Below the pieces are notes generated by a model. The model saw only the letters and a list, made by a program, of their open reading frames with translations. It was not told the DNA's origin and ran no database searches. Of a DNA stretch of 24,258 nt, positions 1 through 7,777 are shown one piece after another. Origin of the DNA: GCA-002701455 sp964342575 (GTDB lineage Bacteria > Pseudomonadota > Alphaproteobacteria > Thalassobaculales > Thalassobaculaceae); contig CAYFGZ010000050.1 in the NCBI GenBank assembly GCA_964342575.1, positions 1 to 24,258 of the forward strand, given 5' to 3'. Each line of letters opens with the position of its first letter. Position 1 is the first letter of the stretch. Both the position numbers and the translations under genes were made by a program.

Positions 1-494
1 GCTTCTATCACCCTGGCGTTCAATGGACAGATGTCGTTGGGTTCGTCAGTAACTCTTAAAATCCCGTTCCTTCCTCTGGTTTCATCAGAGCCACCATCGT
101 AGCATTCCATCTTTTTGAAGATAGGTAGCACATCTGCGTAACTCCAACCACGGTTACCTAGCTGTGCCCAGTGGTCATAATCCTGAGGCTGACCTCGGAC
201 AAAAACCATACCATTGATAGAACTGGATCCACCGAGCATTTTCCCGCGGGGTATAGGAATTCTCCTCCCTCCACTACCATCATCTGGCTCGGAAGAGAAA
301 CACCAATTGACAGCAGGTCGATTTATGAGTTTTGCCATTCCAATTGGAATTCTAGACCAAAAATAATCAGAGCCTTCAGTACCTGCCTCAAGACATAAAA
401 CATTGTGTTCACCGGACTCGCTAAGTCTATTGGCTAGAACAGCGCCTGCAGATCCGGCCCCTACAATGATATAATCGTATTCTGAATTAGCCAT
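1..494 (-). CDS. GMC family oxidoreductase (choline dehydrogenase-like), N-terminal part, cut by window edge
   Basis: An ATG at 494 opens a minus-strand frame that stays open to base 1 (164 complete codons), so this is the N-terminal part of a larger gene; family members are usually about 530-560 residues. Residues 12-17 are GAGSAG, the FAD-binding Rossmann loop, preceded by a hydrophobic beta strand (YDYIIV). Residues 83-100 carry the GMC signature, seen as PRGKMLGGSSSINGMVFVRG, followed by QDYDHWA and GWSYADVLPIFKKME, all characteristic of choline dehydrogenase/alcohol dehydrogenase-like members. The family oxidises primary alcohols to aldehydes with FAD; the substrate cannot be told from this part because the catalytic His-His/Asn pair lies in the missing C-terminus. 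It is transcribed divergently from the HAD gene at 694. Confidence 0.93.
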   Translation of the reverse strand, partial: MANSEYDYIIVGAGSAGAVLANRLSESGEHNVLCLEAGTEGSDYFWSRIPIGMAKLINRPAVNWCFSSEPDDGSGGRRIPIPRGKMLGGSSSINGMVFVRGQPQDYDHWAQLGNRGWSYADVLPIFKKMECYDGGSDETRGRNGILRVTDEPNDICPLNARVIE

Positions 495-693
495 TTAGAT
501 ATTTCCCACTGATTAAATCTACCAAAAAAACACTTTTTCTATTTAAATTGCCCCATGATTTCAATTCAAGACTATAATATGTTTTGCAGTTACAACAATT
601 AATTAATTAATATAATTCGATGGTTTCCAAACTTTAAATAGAAACTAAACCGACGTATATTATCTTAGGTATCAACAGCTGATAAAATCACCA
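495..693. promoter_or_regulatory. Divergent intergenic region between GMC oxidoreductase and HAD gene
   Basis: This 199-bp AT-rich spacer separates two divergently transcribed genes, so it should hold promoters for both. It contains a short tandem run of AATT (three and a half copies, 597-610) followed by TATAATTCG. I see no convincing paired -35/-10 boxes and no long palindrome. The promoter role is inferred from gene orientation only. Confidence 0.4.
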
Positions 694-1422
694 ATGGGGT
701 CGTCGATGGACACGCAACCAATTAAAGCGCTAACATTTGACACTGGCGGTACTATTTTGGATTGGCACACCGGTTTTTCAGAAGTTTTAAGAAAATCTGG
801 GGCAAGCCACAATATCGAAAGAAATTGGTCAGACATAGCTAATCAGCTTCGAAAGCGATCTTTGGAGAAGATTTTAAATTTAGGGAAGTCCGAGCCCGCA
901 AAAATAAACTTCGATGATGCACATGCTATGGTACTCGACGAGTTGTGCAATGAGAATGGATTAGAAGCGTTTACGCCTGAGCAACGAGAGGAAATAGCTT
1001 GGAATACGCCGCACAGCTTCAGCACATGGGATGACTTTCCTCCCGCCTTAAAACGGCTAAAGCAGAAGTTTTTATGCTGTTCATTTACAATTTTAAGTTT
1101 CAGAATTATTCTCGACACCGCCAAATTCAATGGGATTTCGTGGGATGCAGTATTCTCTTGCGAGGCAATAGGTAAATATAAGACATTATCTGCTCCCTAT
1201 GAAACGGTTGCCAAATGGCTGCAGCTTGATCCAAGCGAGATTTGCATGGTTGCATGTCATAATTTTGATTTAGATGCCGCAAAAAAGGTTGGATTTAAAA
1301 CGGCATTTGTTAAGAGGCCAGAAGAATGGGGTACAGATGGGCCGCCAGATCCAACTCCCAATGCGCATCATGATATCATTGTCGATACATTTCCCCAACT
1401 GGCAGAGAAGTTTGGTGTTTGA
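694..1422 (+). CDS. HAD-superfamily hydrolase, 2-haloacid dehalogenase (type II) related
   Basis: The 242-residue product has the HAD motifs in order. Motif I is FDTGGTILDW, with nucleophile Asp16 and Thr20 where L-2-haloacid dehalogenases have FDxYGTL. The motif II region has Ser135 in ILSF, motif III is the Lys of KYK (Lys163), and motif IV is HNFDLDAA with Asp202. The C-terminal stretch GFKTAFVKRPEEWG is typical of the type II dehalogenase branch. Such enzymes hydrolyse the C-halogen bond of 2-halo acids or act as phosphatases through an aspartyl-ester intermediate. Oddities: the usual SNG of motif II reads SFR, and the YGT of motif I reads GGT, so dehalogenase activity is uncertain. ATG 706 is an alternative start and neither has a strong ribosome site. 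It converges on the EamA gene. Confidence 0.82.
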   Translation: MGSSMDTQPIKALTFDTGGTILDWHTGFSEVLRKSGASHNIERNWSDIANQLRKRSLEKILNLGKSEPAKINFDDAHAMVLDELCNENGLEAFTPEQREEIAWNTPHSFSTWDDFPPALKRLKQKFLCCSFTILSFRIILDTAKFNGISWDAVFSCEAIGKYKTLSAPYETVAKWLQLDPSEICMVACHNFDLDAAKKVGFKTAFVKRPEEWGTDGPPDPTPNAHHDIIVDTFPQLAEKFGV

Positions 1423-1467
1423 AGTCGCAAGAACGACCTAACCATATAAAACGAACCTAGCTCAAAC

Positions 1468-2340
1468 TTATTGCGTGCTCATTATTTTTTCTCGATGGAA
1501 CGAATAGATGCCAGTAGCTACGACGGTGGCTGTCCCAATCAACGTGAGGAAGTCAGGCCAATCATCAAATAATAGAATCCCAAGACCTATTGCCCATAGC
1601 ATCGCTGTGTAACGAAATGGGGCAATAAAGCTCGTTTCTCCTGTCCTCATTGCCAAAACACTAAAAACATAACCAAAAACAATTGCAACAGCTGCCAAAC
1701 TTACCAAAAGCCAGTGCGTCCCACTTAGCGAAATCCATGAAACGGTAGGTAACATTATCGCTCCATAGAGAGTTATTGCCACCCCAGTAATTAATGCAAC
1801 TAAGGAAGTAGGGACGTCGTTAGATAATTTCCGTGTAGCTATATCGCGAAGTGTAACGCATAAAACTGCAGCGACTGCGTATATGGAATAAACAGAGAAC
1901 CCTTCAACACCGGGGCGCACTATTACTATTACTCCTAAAAAACCAACTACTATCGCTAACCATCGTCTCCAACCAACCGGTTCTCTCATAAAAAGCGCAG
2001 CCGCCATAGTAACAGTCAATGGAACGGCTTGAAGTATTGCAGTCACATTTGCTAGAGGTATCTGAGCTAGGGCCGATAGAAAAAATATTGCTGCACCGAC
2101 TTCCCCAGCAACTCGGAGCCACACAAACTTCCAGTCACGGTGACTAATGGCAAAGGAAATCTGTTTTCGATACAAAACAATCATGAAAAGCATCGGTATC
2201 GTTATGATACCGCGTAAAAAAATTGCCTGGTAGATAGAAATATCAATGAATAGGAACTTCATAAATGCGTCATTAACGACGAAAGCTAGCATGTTTGCGC
2301 TCATGAACAGCGCACCTCTAGTATTTTCGGAAAGTTGCAT
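1468..2340 (-). CDS. EamA/DMT-family membrane transporter
   Basis: The 290-residue, very hydrophobic protein has the two-repeat architecture of drug/metabolite transporters, expected to give about ten membrane helices. Recognisable features are the N-terminal helix with FVVNDAFMKF, the end of the first repeat with MREPVGWRRWLAIVVGFLGV followed by IVRPG, and RDIATRKL at the start of the second half. EamA proteins move small metabolites such as amino acids or purines across the inner membrane, often as exporters; the substrate is unknown here. The ATG lies 12 bp after the stop of the upstream enolase-superfamily gene, with an AGGG ribosome site in the gap, so the two form an operon and the permease probably handles a compound related to that enzyme. 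A clear paralogue is encoded at 6872-7747. Confidence 0.92.
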   Translation of the reverse strand: MQLSENTRGALFMSANMLAFVVNDAFMKFLFIDISIYQAIFLRGIITIPMLFMIVLYRKQISFAISHRDWKFVWLRVAGEVGAAIFFLSALAQIPLANVTAILQAVPLTVTMAAALFMREPVGWRRWLAIVVGFLGVIVIVRPGVEGFSVYSIYAVAAVLCVTLRDIATRKLSNDVPTSLVALITGVAITLYGAIMLPTVSWISLSGTHWLLVSLAAVAIVFGYVFSVLAMRTGETSFIAPFRYTAMLWAIGLGILLFDDWPDFLTLIGTATVVATGIYSFHREKIMSTQ

Positions 2341-2352
2341 TTAAACCCTGCT

Positions 2353-3462
2353 CTACAACCGATATTTATCTATGGCTGCTGGATCTATTTTTAGGCCAAA
2401 ACCCTTGCATTCTGCAACGTGAATGAAACCACCACTGATAGTGGGGCTTTCAATCAACATACTTGCCCAGAGTGGATCACGGTCTGGGTTTGCAAAACAC
2501 TCAACACACATGCCATGGGGTTGAGAGGATAAAAGGTGTGATGCAATTTGTGGCTCCTCATGATGAGTCATTAAGATGCTTGATAACTCAGCTATCGCTG
2601 CAACCTTTTTCCATGTGGTTACGCCACCACCCTCAGATGCGTCGAAATTTATTATGTCTACCGCCCCTGAGTTGATCAATCGACGCATGGCTTGGCCAGT
2701 TATTTCGCTCTGCCCAGCATTTATAGGAATAGAGGTTCTGAGCCTTACCTCTTTCATGTATTCCACATCATCCATCCAATGACAGGGTTCTTCAAACCAG
2801 GCTATGTCGTAGTCTTCTATCAAATGCGCAAACTTTACTGCATTTCTCCAAGACCATCCCCGATTGGCGTCTACGGCAATGAGAAAATCAGGACCATTTG
2901 CGTCTCTTGCTATGCGTACCCTTTCAGCATCTTGTTCGGGGGTCAGACCACCCACCTTCACTTTACAACCGCTCATCCCCCGGTCTTTTAAATCCTGCAT
3001 CTCTCGGCCTAAATCATCAAGGGTTTTCCCATCTTCATAGTAACCCCCAATTGAAATTAAATTTCGCTTGTTTGAGGTTCCACCGAGTAATCTGGAAACA
3101 CTTGTGTCGTAGCAGAGGCCCATGGCATCCCAAATGGCACTGTCAACGCAAGCAATTGACTGGCTCAATATTTCAGGCGAGAGCGCTGCCCCCGGTAATT
3201 TTTCAATCAACTTTGAATGCAAAAGTTGCCAGTCACGATGGTCTTTCCCTATCACTAGCGGCGCAAGTTGATCATTGATCATTTCAGATATCAAAGAGCC
3301 GTGCGATCGATTGTCACCGTTATATACTTCTGCTACAGGACCATCCTTTACCCACAATCGTGTAATTACTGTACAACGTGAGGTTACGCTGTAAGTACTT
3401 CCTCCAAAATCTTTTGTCAGTGGTATACGAATTGCGATCGCTTCTAATTTATCGATAATCAT
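2353..3462 (-). CDS. Mandelate racemase/muconate lactonizing enzyme family protein (enolase superfamily)
   Basis: At 369 residues this has the normal length for the family: an N-terminal capping domain (about 1-125) and a TIM-barrel domain. The catalytic set of the mandelate-racemase subgroup is visible: KVK (Lys167, Lys169) on strand 2, metal ligands Asp198 (VDANRGW), Glu224 (WFEEP) and Glu253 (GQSE), and an Asp274-His dyad with His300 or His301 (MTHHEEP). These enzymes abstract the proton alpha to a carboxylate to racemise a 2-hydroxy acid or dehydrate an acid sugar with Mg2+. The particular substrate is not identifiable by eye. It is the first gene of an operon with the EamA permease. A perfect palindrome 40 bp upstream of the ATG (3502-3517) suggests repressor control. 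Confidence 0.93.
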   Translation of the reverse strand: MIIDKLEAIAIRIPLTKDFGGSTYSVTSRCTVITRLWVKDGPVAEVYNGDNRSHGSLISEMINDQLAPLVIGKDHRDWQLLHSKLIEKLPGAALSPEILSQSIACVDSAIWDAMGLCYDTSVSRLLGGTSNKRNLISIGGYYEDGKTLDDLGREMQDLKDRGMSGCKVKVGGLTPEQDAERVRIARDANGPDFLIAVDANRGWSWRNAVKFAHLIEDYDIAWFEEPCHWMDDVEYMKEVRLRTSIPINAGQSEITGQAMRRLINSGAVDIINFDASEGGGVTTWKKVAAIAELSSILMTHHEEPQIASHLLSSQPHGMCVECFANPDRDPLWASMLIESPTISGGFIHVAECKGFGLKIDPAAIDKYRL

Positions 3463-3501
3463 ATTTTAATGTTACCTTTCGGTTGACTAATATCGGCTTA
3501 C

Positions 3502-3517
3502 GTTTTGTTAACAAAAC
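3502..3517. promoter_or_regulatory. Perfect 16-bp palindrome, candidate repressor operator
   Basis: The sequence GTTTTGTTAACAAAAC equals its own reverse complement over all 16 bases. Its core TTGTTAACAA fits the T-N-G-T-N-N-A-C-N-A pattern known for FadR-type GntR regulators. It lies 40 bp upstream of the enolase-superfamily start codon, a normal operator position. That it is an operator, and of which regulator, is inference; no regulator gene is in the window. Confidence 0.55.
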
Positions 3518-3521
3518 TTTC

Positions 3522-3536
3522 CGTTAGTTAATAACG
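3522..3536. promoter_or_regulatory. CGTTA-N5-TAACG inverted repeat beside the perfect palindrome
   Basis: Two 5-bp arms, CGTTA and TAACG, flank a GTTAA centre, 4 bp beyond the 16-bp palindrome and sharing its GTTAA core. It may be a second, weaker operator half for the same protein. The short arms make chance occurrence quite possible. Confidence 0.3.
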
Positions 3537-3778
3537 AGACTAAGCGATTGCCCGCGTCGGGAAAACAATATTAAGACTTCATGCCGGTTGTTTGTGGACC
3601 AGCTTCACAGTGCGTTAGTAAAAAATTAACAAAATAATACTTCCTAGAGAAAAGTTGGAGATATTTGTTAGAACACTTTATATTATTAGACATTTGCTGC
3701 ACTAGACAAAGTTTGGCCTATTTTTGATCGACAATTATCAATCAAAGTTCCCTACAACCGACTTTTGGAATCAACGAG

Positions 3779-4942
3779 ATGAGCAACAACTTTGACGTAA
3801 TTATTATTGGCGCCGGCATAACAGGCGCTTCGACTGCCTACCATCTAAAGAAAAATGGGGTTGACAAGGTTTTGTTGATCGAAAGGGGAGGCGTAGCCTC
3901 GGGTGGCACAGGAAAGAGTGCCGCCATATGCAGACAACATTATTCGACTTCGTTGATGGCAAGATTGGCTCGCGAAAGTATTGGAATCATGTCAGACATT
4001 GAAAAAGAAAAGGTAGGAAGTTTTTTTCAGTCTGGTTATATGATGTTACTTCCTCCGACGCTTATAGAAGCAGCGACTAAAAACCTCGAATTACAACACT
4101 CCGTTGGAGTTGAAACAAGGTTTCTAAGTGAAGAGGAAATTACGAAAATGGCTCCTTGGCTTAATACAGATGGGGTTGCAGCTGTCATTTTTGAGCAATC
4201 GGGTGGATATGCGGACCCTGTCCGGATAACGGAATATTTTGTCCATAAATTTGTAAAAAATGGAGGTGAATTCAGGAGCGATACACCGTGCCGAGGATTG
4301 ATTAGAGAAATGAATAGGATCACGGGAGTCGTATTGGATAGTGGATCAATAAGCGCGAATATAGTCGTCAATGCGGCGGGGCCCTGGGCTCCGATTATTG
4401 CTAATATGGCTGGAATAGAACTCGAAGTTAGAGCTGTTAGAGAGCAAGATTCTATTTGGCAGGCCCGCAGCAATCGACCGTTACCCAACGTTTCCATATC
4501 AAATGCTGTGGACTCTATATATATCCGTCCAATGGGCGAAAATCGATTTCTTATTGGGCAAGGGTTCCCGAAGGATTATTTCGATGTCGATCCATACAAT
4601 TATAAACAAACGGCAGATGAAGAATTTGTTAACTTAATTTTGCAACGAGCCTCGGATAGGTACCCCACTCTAGATGGAATGCGTCTTATGACTGCCTATA
4701 CAGCCTTATACGATGTTACTCCCGATTGGTATCCTTTCATTGGACCACGCTCTGATATTCAGGGATATTGCGATGCCTGCGGGGGTAGTGGTCATGGTTT
4801 CAAGATAGGTCCCGCTATTGGAAGAGAGCTAGCTAGTTGGATTGTGGACGGCAAAACTTCGAAGGAGTTCTCACAGTTGAGTTATGACCGATTAGCCAAA
4901 CGCCAACTTTTTATCGGGGCATATGGAGGAAATCGTGGTTAG
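3779..4942 (+). CDS. FAD-dependent oxidoreductase, DAO family (sarcosine oxidase beta/glycine oxidase-like)
   Basis: The 387-residue protein starts with the FAD-binding fold FDVIIIGAGITGAS (GAGITG at 11-16) and has the DAO-family second half: a NAAGPWAP segment, a substrate-domain region, DVTPDWYPFIG, and a C-terminal flavin-binding stretch SGHGFKIGPAIG. The family oxidises secondary or primary amines of amino acids (sarcosine, glycine, dimethylglycine, D-amino acids), giving an imine and H2O2 or passing electrons on. The best fit is the sarcosine oxidase beta-subunit/dimethylglycine-like branch, judged from the HYST region after the FAD loop. Where monomeric sarcosine oxidase has its FAD-linking Cys, this protein has none, so FAD is probably not bound through that residue. 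The ribosome site is weak. It stands alone between the enolase-superfamily operon and the monooxygenase. Confidence 0.88.
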   Translation: MSNNFDVIIIGAGITGASTAYHLKKNGVDKVLLIERGGVASGGTGKSAAICRQHYSTSLMARLARESIGIMSDIEKEKVGSFFQSGYMMLLPPTLIEAATKNLELQHSVGVETRFLSEEEITKMAPWLNTDGVAAVIFEQSGGYADPVRITEYFVHKFVKNGGEFRSDTPCRGLIREMNRITGVVLDSGSISANIVVNAAGPWAPIIANMAGIELEVRAVREQDSIWQARSNRPLPNVSISNAVDSIYIRPMGENRFLIGQGFPKDYFDVDPYNYKQTADEEFVNLILQRASDRYPTLDGMRLMTAYTALYDVTPDWYPFIGPRSDIQGYCDACGGSGHGFKIGPAIGRELASWIVDGKTSKEFSQLSYDRLAKRQLFIGAYGGNRG

Positions 4943-5149
4943 TGTTTTCAGAAACTATATGACTTTCATTTTGCATCCCAGATAGGTGACGGTCGTAGAT
5001 TGATAATGTTGCTTATGCTAACTTTGGCGATAAATCTGGATTTTTTAAAGTGTAGTGATTATTAGGTTACCAAGTCAGTTAAAGTTGCTTCCGCACTGGT
5101 GTCCCTTTAACATGTGCGATCTCGACTTGTAAAATTGTGGAGTTGATAA

Positions 5150-6679
5150 ATGTCACCAAGTAACTCAAAAAGACAGAGTGACGAGGATGTGGAGCATTTT
5201 GATGTATTGATCGTCGGAGCGGGCATTTCAGGAATCGCTGCGGGCTATTATCTTCGTCAGCAATGTTCCGACAGTAGTTTTGTCATACTCGAGGCGGAAG
5301 AGAGTTTTGGTGGGACGTGGTGGACACATCGTTCACCAGGTATTCGCTCTGATAGCGACTTACATACCTTTGGTTATAGTTTTAAGCCTTGGGTCGGGCC
5401 GCCAATAGCCACAGCCGAGGAAATTAGGAATTATATGGGCCAAGTGATCCATGATAATGATCTGAAAAATTCTATACGCTACAAGCATCGTATTATTGAA
5501 GCCGACTGGTCAAATTCGGATTTACGTTGGATCATAAAAGCTATTTGTATTGATACAGGAGGAACAATTTTTATTAGCTGTAACTTCTTATTCATGTGTC
5601 AGGGTTACTATCGTCATAATGAAGGATACACGCCCAATTGGGAAGGGATGGAGGACTTTAATGGTAGAATCGTGCATCCAGAGAATTGGCCTAAAGAAAT
5701 TGATTATAGCGGACAGAAAGTAATAGTAATCGGATCAGGGGCCACGGCAGCCACGGTTGTGCCGGCAATGTCGAAAGTTGCTGAAAATGTTACCATGCTG
5801 CAGAGGACACCAACTTTTTTTCGCACGGGGCGAAACGCTATCGAGATAGCAGAAACTCTGCGAGAACTGAAGATAGATGAGGAATGGATACATGAAATAA
5901 CTCGTCGAAAGATAATGTTCGATCAAGCTGCTTTCACTGCACGTTGCCGGGAGGAACCCGATAATGTGGCGAGCGAATTAATTGGTAACATAAAAGAGTT
6001 ATTGGGGCCGGACTACGATGTAGAAACTCACTTTACTCCGCCTTATAGGCCTTGGCGGCAGCGCATCGCATTTGTTCCTGACGCCGACATGTTTAAGGCT
6101 ATTGCTGCAGGAAAAGCGTCGGTCGTCACGGGGGAGATTGATAGGTTCATTCCAACTGGTATTCGTCTAAAATCAGGGGAAACATTGGCAGCCGACTTGG
6201 TGGTTACCGCAACCGGCTTCAATATGAGTGTTATGGGTGACATTGCGTTTAGAATTGATGGCAAGGATATAGATTTTCATGAGACTGTTACTTATCGTGG
6301 GATGATGTTTACTGGCGTTCCCAACCTGGCCTGGGTGTTTGGATATTTTCGAGGAAGTTGGACTATACGAAGTGAGTTGATTGCTGCTTTTGTGTGCCGT
6401 CTTTTGAACCATATGCGGAGAACCAAAGCCAGAAGCGTAGAGCCAGCGTTGCGACCGGAGGACAGCAACATGGAACTATTTGATTGGATGGATGAAAAAG
6501 ATTTTAATCCAAATTACCTCAAGCGAGCCTTATCAATTCTTCCGCGGCGCGGCGCTGACGCCGAGTGGAAGCATACGCAGGATCACTGGCGTGAACAGGT
6601 CGAATTTCCTGCTATCGACCTGGAGGACGATGTCTTTGTCTATCGTCGTGATGGAAAATCGGCGATTGCAGCGGAATAG
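5150..6679 (+). CDS. Flavin-dependent monooxygenase, Baeyer-Villiger type (EthA-like)
   Basis: The 509-residue protein has two Rossmann loops, GAGISG at 23-28 for FAD and GSGATA at 195-200 for NADPH. Between them is the Baeyer-Villiger fingerprint F-x-G-x3-H-x3-W-P, fulfilled exactly by residues 170-181 (FNGRIVHPENWP). The second fingerprint region, GGTWW...SPGIRSDSD (54-70), matches except that the aromatic residue before PG is Ser; the following LHTFGYSFKPW resembles EthA-type enzymes. A VTATGF motif lies near the end of the second nucleotide domain. These enzymes insert oxygen into ketones to give esters or lactones, or oxidise S and N atoms, using O2 and NADPH. A GGAG ribosome site lies 7 nt before the ATG. 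The EamA gene follows on the same strand after about 190 bp. Confidence 0.93.
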   Translation: MSPSNSKRQSDEDVEHFDVLIVGAGISGIAAGYYLRQQCSDSSFVILEAEESFGGTWWTHRSPGIRSDSDLHTFGYSFKPWVGPPIATAEEIRNYMGQVIHDNDLKNSIRYKHRIIEADWSNSDLRWIIKAICIDTGGTIFISCNFLFMCQGYYRHNEGYTPNWEGMEDFNGRIVHPENWPKEIDYSGQKVIVIGSGATAATVVPAMSKVAENVTMLQRTPTFFRTGRNAIEIAETLRELKIDEEWIHEITRRKIMFDQAAFTARCREEPDNVASELIGNIKELLGPDYDVETHFTPPYRPWRQRIAFVPDADMFKAIAAGKASVVTGEIDRFIPTGIRLKSGETLAADLVVTATGFNMSVMGDIAFRIDGKDIDFHETVTYRGMMFTGVPNLAWVFGYFRGSWTIRSELIAAFVCRLLNHMRRTKARSVEPALRPEDSNMELFDWMDEKDFNPNYLKRALSILPRRGADAEWKHTQDHWREQVEFPAIDLEDDVFVYRRDGKSAIAAE

Positions 6680-6692
6680 CTATGTGGCTTAA

Positions 6693-6718
6693 GAATATTC
6701 CGGGATATTTCATTTTTT
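6693..6718 (+). terminator. Possible weak terminator after the monooxygenase gene
   Basis: GAATAT and ATATTT can form a short AT stem around a TCCGGG loop just downstream of the stop codon, followed by CATTTTTT. The stem is weak, so factor-independent termination is uncertain. It would separate the monooxygenase from the EamA gene. Confidence 0.3.
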
Positions 6719-6871
6719 CCAATAATAAAGACCATTCCGATATCATAGTTTTAGTACCCCAGGAATTAAATTAAGTAACGAAACTAATTAGTCTCAGACA
6801 CACGCCCGGGACATAGATGGCCATAGACTTTTGTGATTGTTATCATTTAGCCTCTGGGAGATGTCGAAAAT

Positions 6872-7747
6872 ATGTTTAGAAATATGCCGGATAGCGCAAA
6901 GGGTATTTGGTGTATGATAGCTGGGACGCTATTGCTGACCAGCCAGGATGCTATTACTAAATGGATGACTGCAAAGTATCATGTCGGCGAAATTCTATTT
7001 TATCGTGGCATTTTTGCGTTCGTGCCCATCGTTGTTTTGGTAGTTGTTTCTAGAAATCTTAGTTTATTGTCAACAAAAAGCCTCTGGACTACTCTCTTAC
7101 GCGCTTTCTTGGGCACAGCTACATCTATATTTGTAGTACTCTCTTTTATTCATTTACCGTTAGCTACAGCACTGGCAATTATTTTTCTTAGCCCGATAAT
7201 GTTAACAGCCTTATCGGTCCCTTTATTAGGAGAGAGAGTAGGTCGGCAGCGGTGGATAGCTGTTTTTATCGGCTTTGGCGGCGTTCTTTTGATCGTGCAA
7301 CCTGGGATTGGAGGTGATTGGGCGTATTTTGCCATTCCTTTATTTACAGCTCTGCTATCCACTTTTCGGGACATTGTAACTCGCGGAATGAAGGGTGGGG
7401 ATAGCTCTGTATCAATTCTATTTTATTCTATGATAGTTGCGCTTATAGCCGGCGCTGGGAGTTTGCCAATAACAGGCACTCAGTTGCCAAACCTTTCCGA
7501 TCTCGTCTTATTTGCTGCTGGAGGTACAATGGTTGGGCTTGCACATCTTTTACAAATACAAGCGTTGTTGTTTGCCTCGGCCGCTACAGTATCGCCATTT
7601 AAGTATCTTTCATTAGTTTACGCGGCCGTTATCGGCTATGCTATCTGGGGAGACATCCCGGACGGCTGGAAGATCACTGGTGCAGCGCTTATTGTTGGCG
7701 CAGGACTTTTTATATTGCATCGAGAGCGTCGGCTTGGTTCAGCTTAA
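6872..7747 (+). CDS. EamA/DMT-family membrane transporter (paralogue of the one at 1468-2340)
   Basis: The 291-residue hydrophobic protein has about ten expected membrane helices in two EamA repeats. Diagnostic stretches include SQDAITKWM in helix 1, LGERVGRQRWIAVFIGFGGV followed by IVQPG at the end of repeat 1, and RDIVTRGMKGG opening repeat 2. These line up block by block with the permease at 1468-2340 (VGxxRW, GFxGVxxIVxPG, RDIxTR), so the two are paralogues. Substrate unknown; metabolite efflux or uptake at the inner membrane. A GGAG lies about 11 nt before the ATG, a rather long spacing, and Met5 (ATG 6884) is an alternative start. It converges on the aldolase gene with a 30-bp gap. Confidence 0.92.
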   Translation: MFRNMPDSAKGIWCMIAGTLLLTSQDAITKWMTAKYHVGEILFYRGIFAFVPIVVLVVVSRNLSLLSTKSLWTTLLRAFLGTATSIFVVLSFIHLPLATALAIIFLSPIMLTALSVPLLGERVGRQRWIAVFIGFGGVLLIVQPGIGGDWAYFAIPLFTALLSTFRDIVTRGMKGGDSSVSILFYSMIVALIAGAGSLPITGTQLPNLSDLVLFAAGGTMVGLAHLLQIQALLFASAATVSPFKYLSLVYAAVIGYAIWGDIPDGWKITGAALIVGAGLFILHRERRLGSA

Positions 7748-7777
7748 TTGTTTTAAATAGGGTAGTTCGACCACTAA

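Larger units (their letters stand above)
3463..3778. promoter_or_regulatory. Divergent intergenic region with operator-like palindromes
   Basis: This 316-bp gene-free spacer lies between the divergent enolase-superfamily operon and the FAD oxidase gene. The left part carries the palindromes at 3502-3517 and 3522-3536. The right part is AT-rich and should contain the promoter of the oxidase gene, but I cannot assign -35/-10 boxes with confidence. No small ORF with a plausible ribosome site was seen. Confidence 0.5.

Noticed and set aside
171..398. 75-codon plus-strand ORF inside the GMC gene
   Set aside because: It lies opposite the GMC oxidoreductase frame, which carries clear FAD and GMC motifs; it is a shadow frame.
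597..610. AATT tandem run as a microsatellite or replication-origin element
   Set aside because: Only three and a half copies of a 4-base unit; no DnaA boxes or origin genes are nearby.
1422..1468. GTTTGA / TCAAAC inverted pair between the HAD and EamA genes
   Set aside because: The arms are 6 bp with a loop of more than 30 nt and no T tract, so neither a terminator nor an operator is supported.
2463..3278. Several overlapping plus-strand ORFs (68-126 codons)
   Set aside because: They lie opposite the enolase-superfamily gene with its full catalytic set and show no recognisable protein features.
6783..6792. 10-bp palindrome ACTAATTAGT before the second EamA gene
   Set aside because: AT-only-like short palindromes are expected by chance in such intergenic DNA and it has no flanking symmetry.
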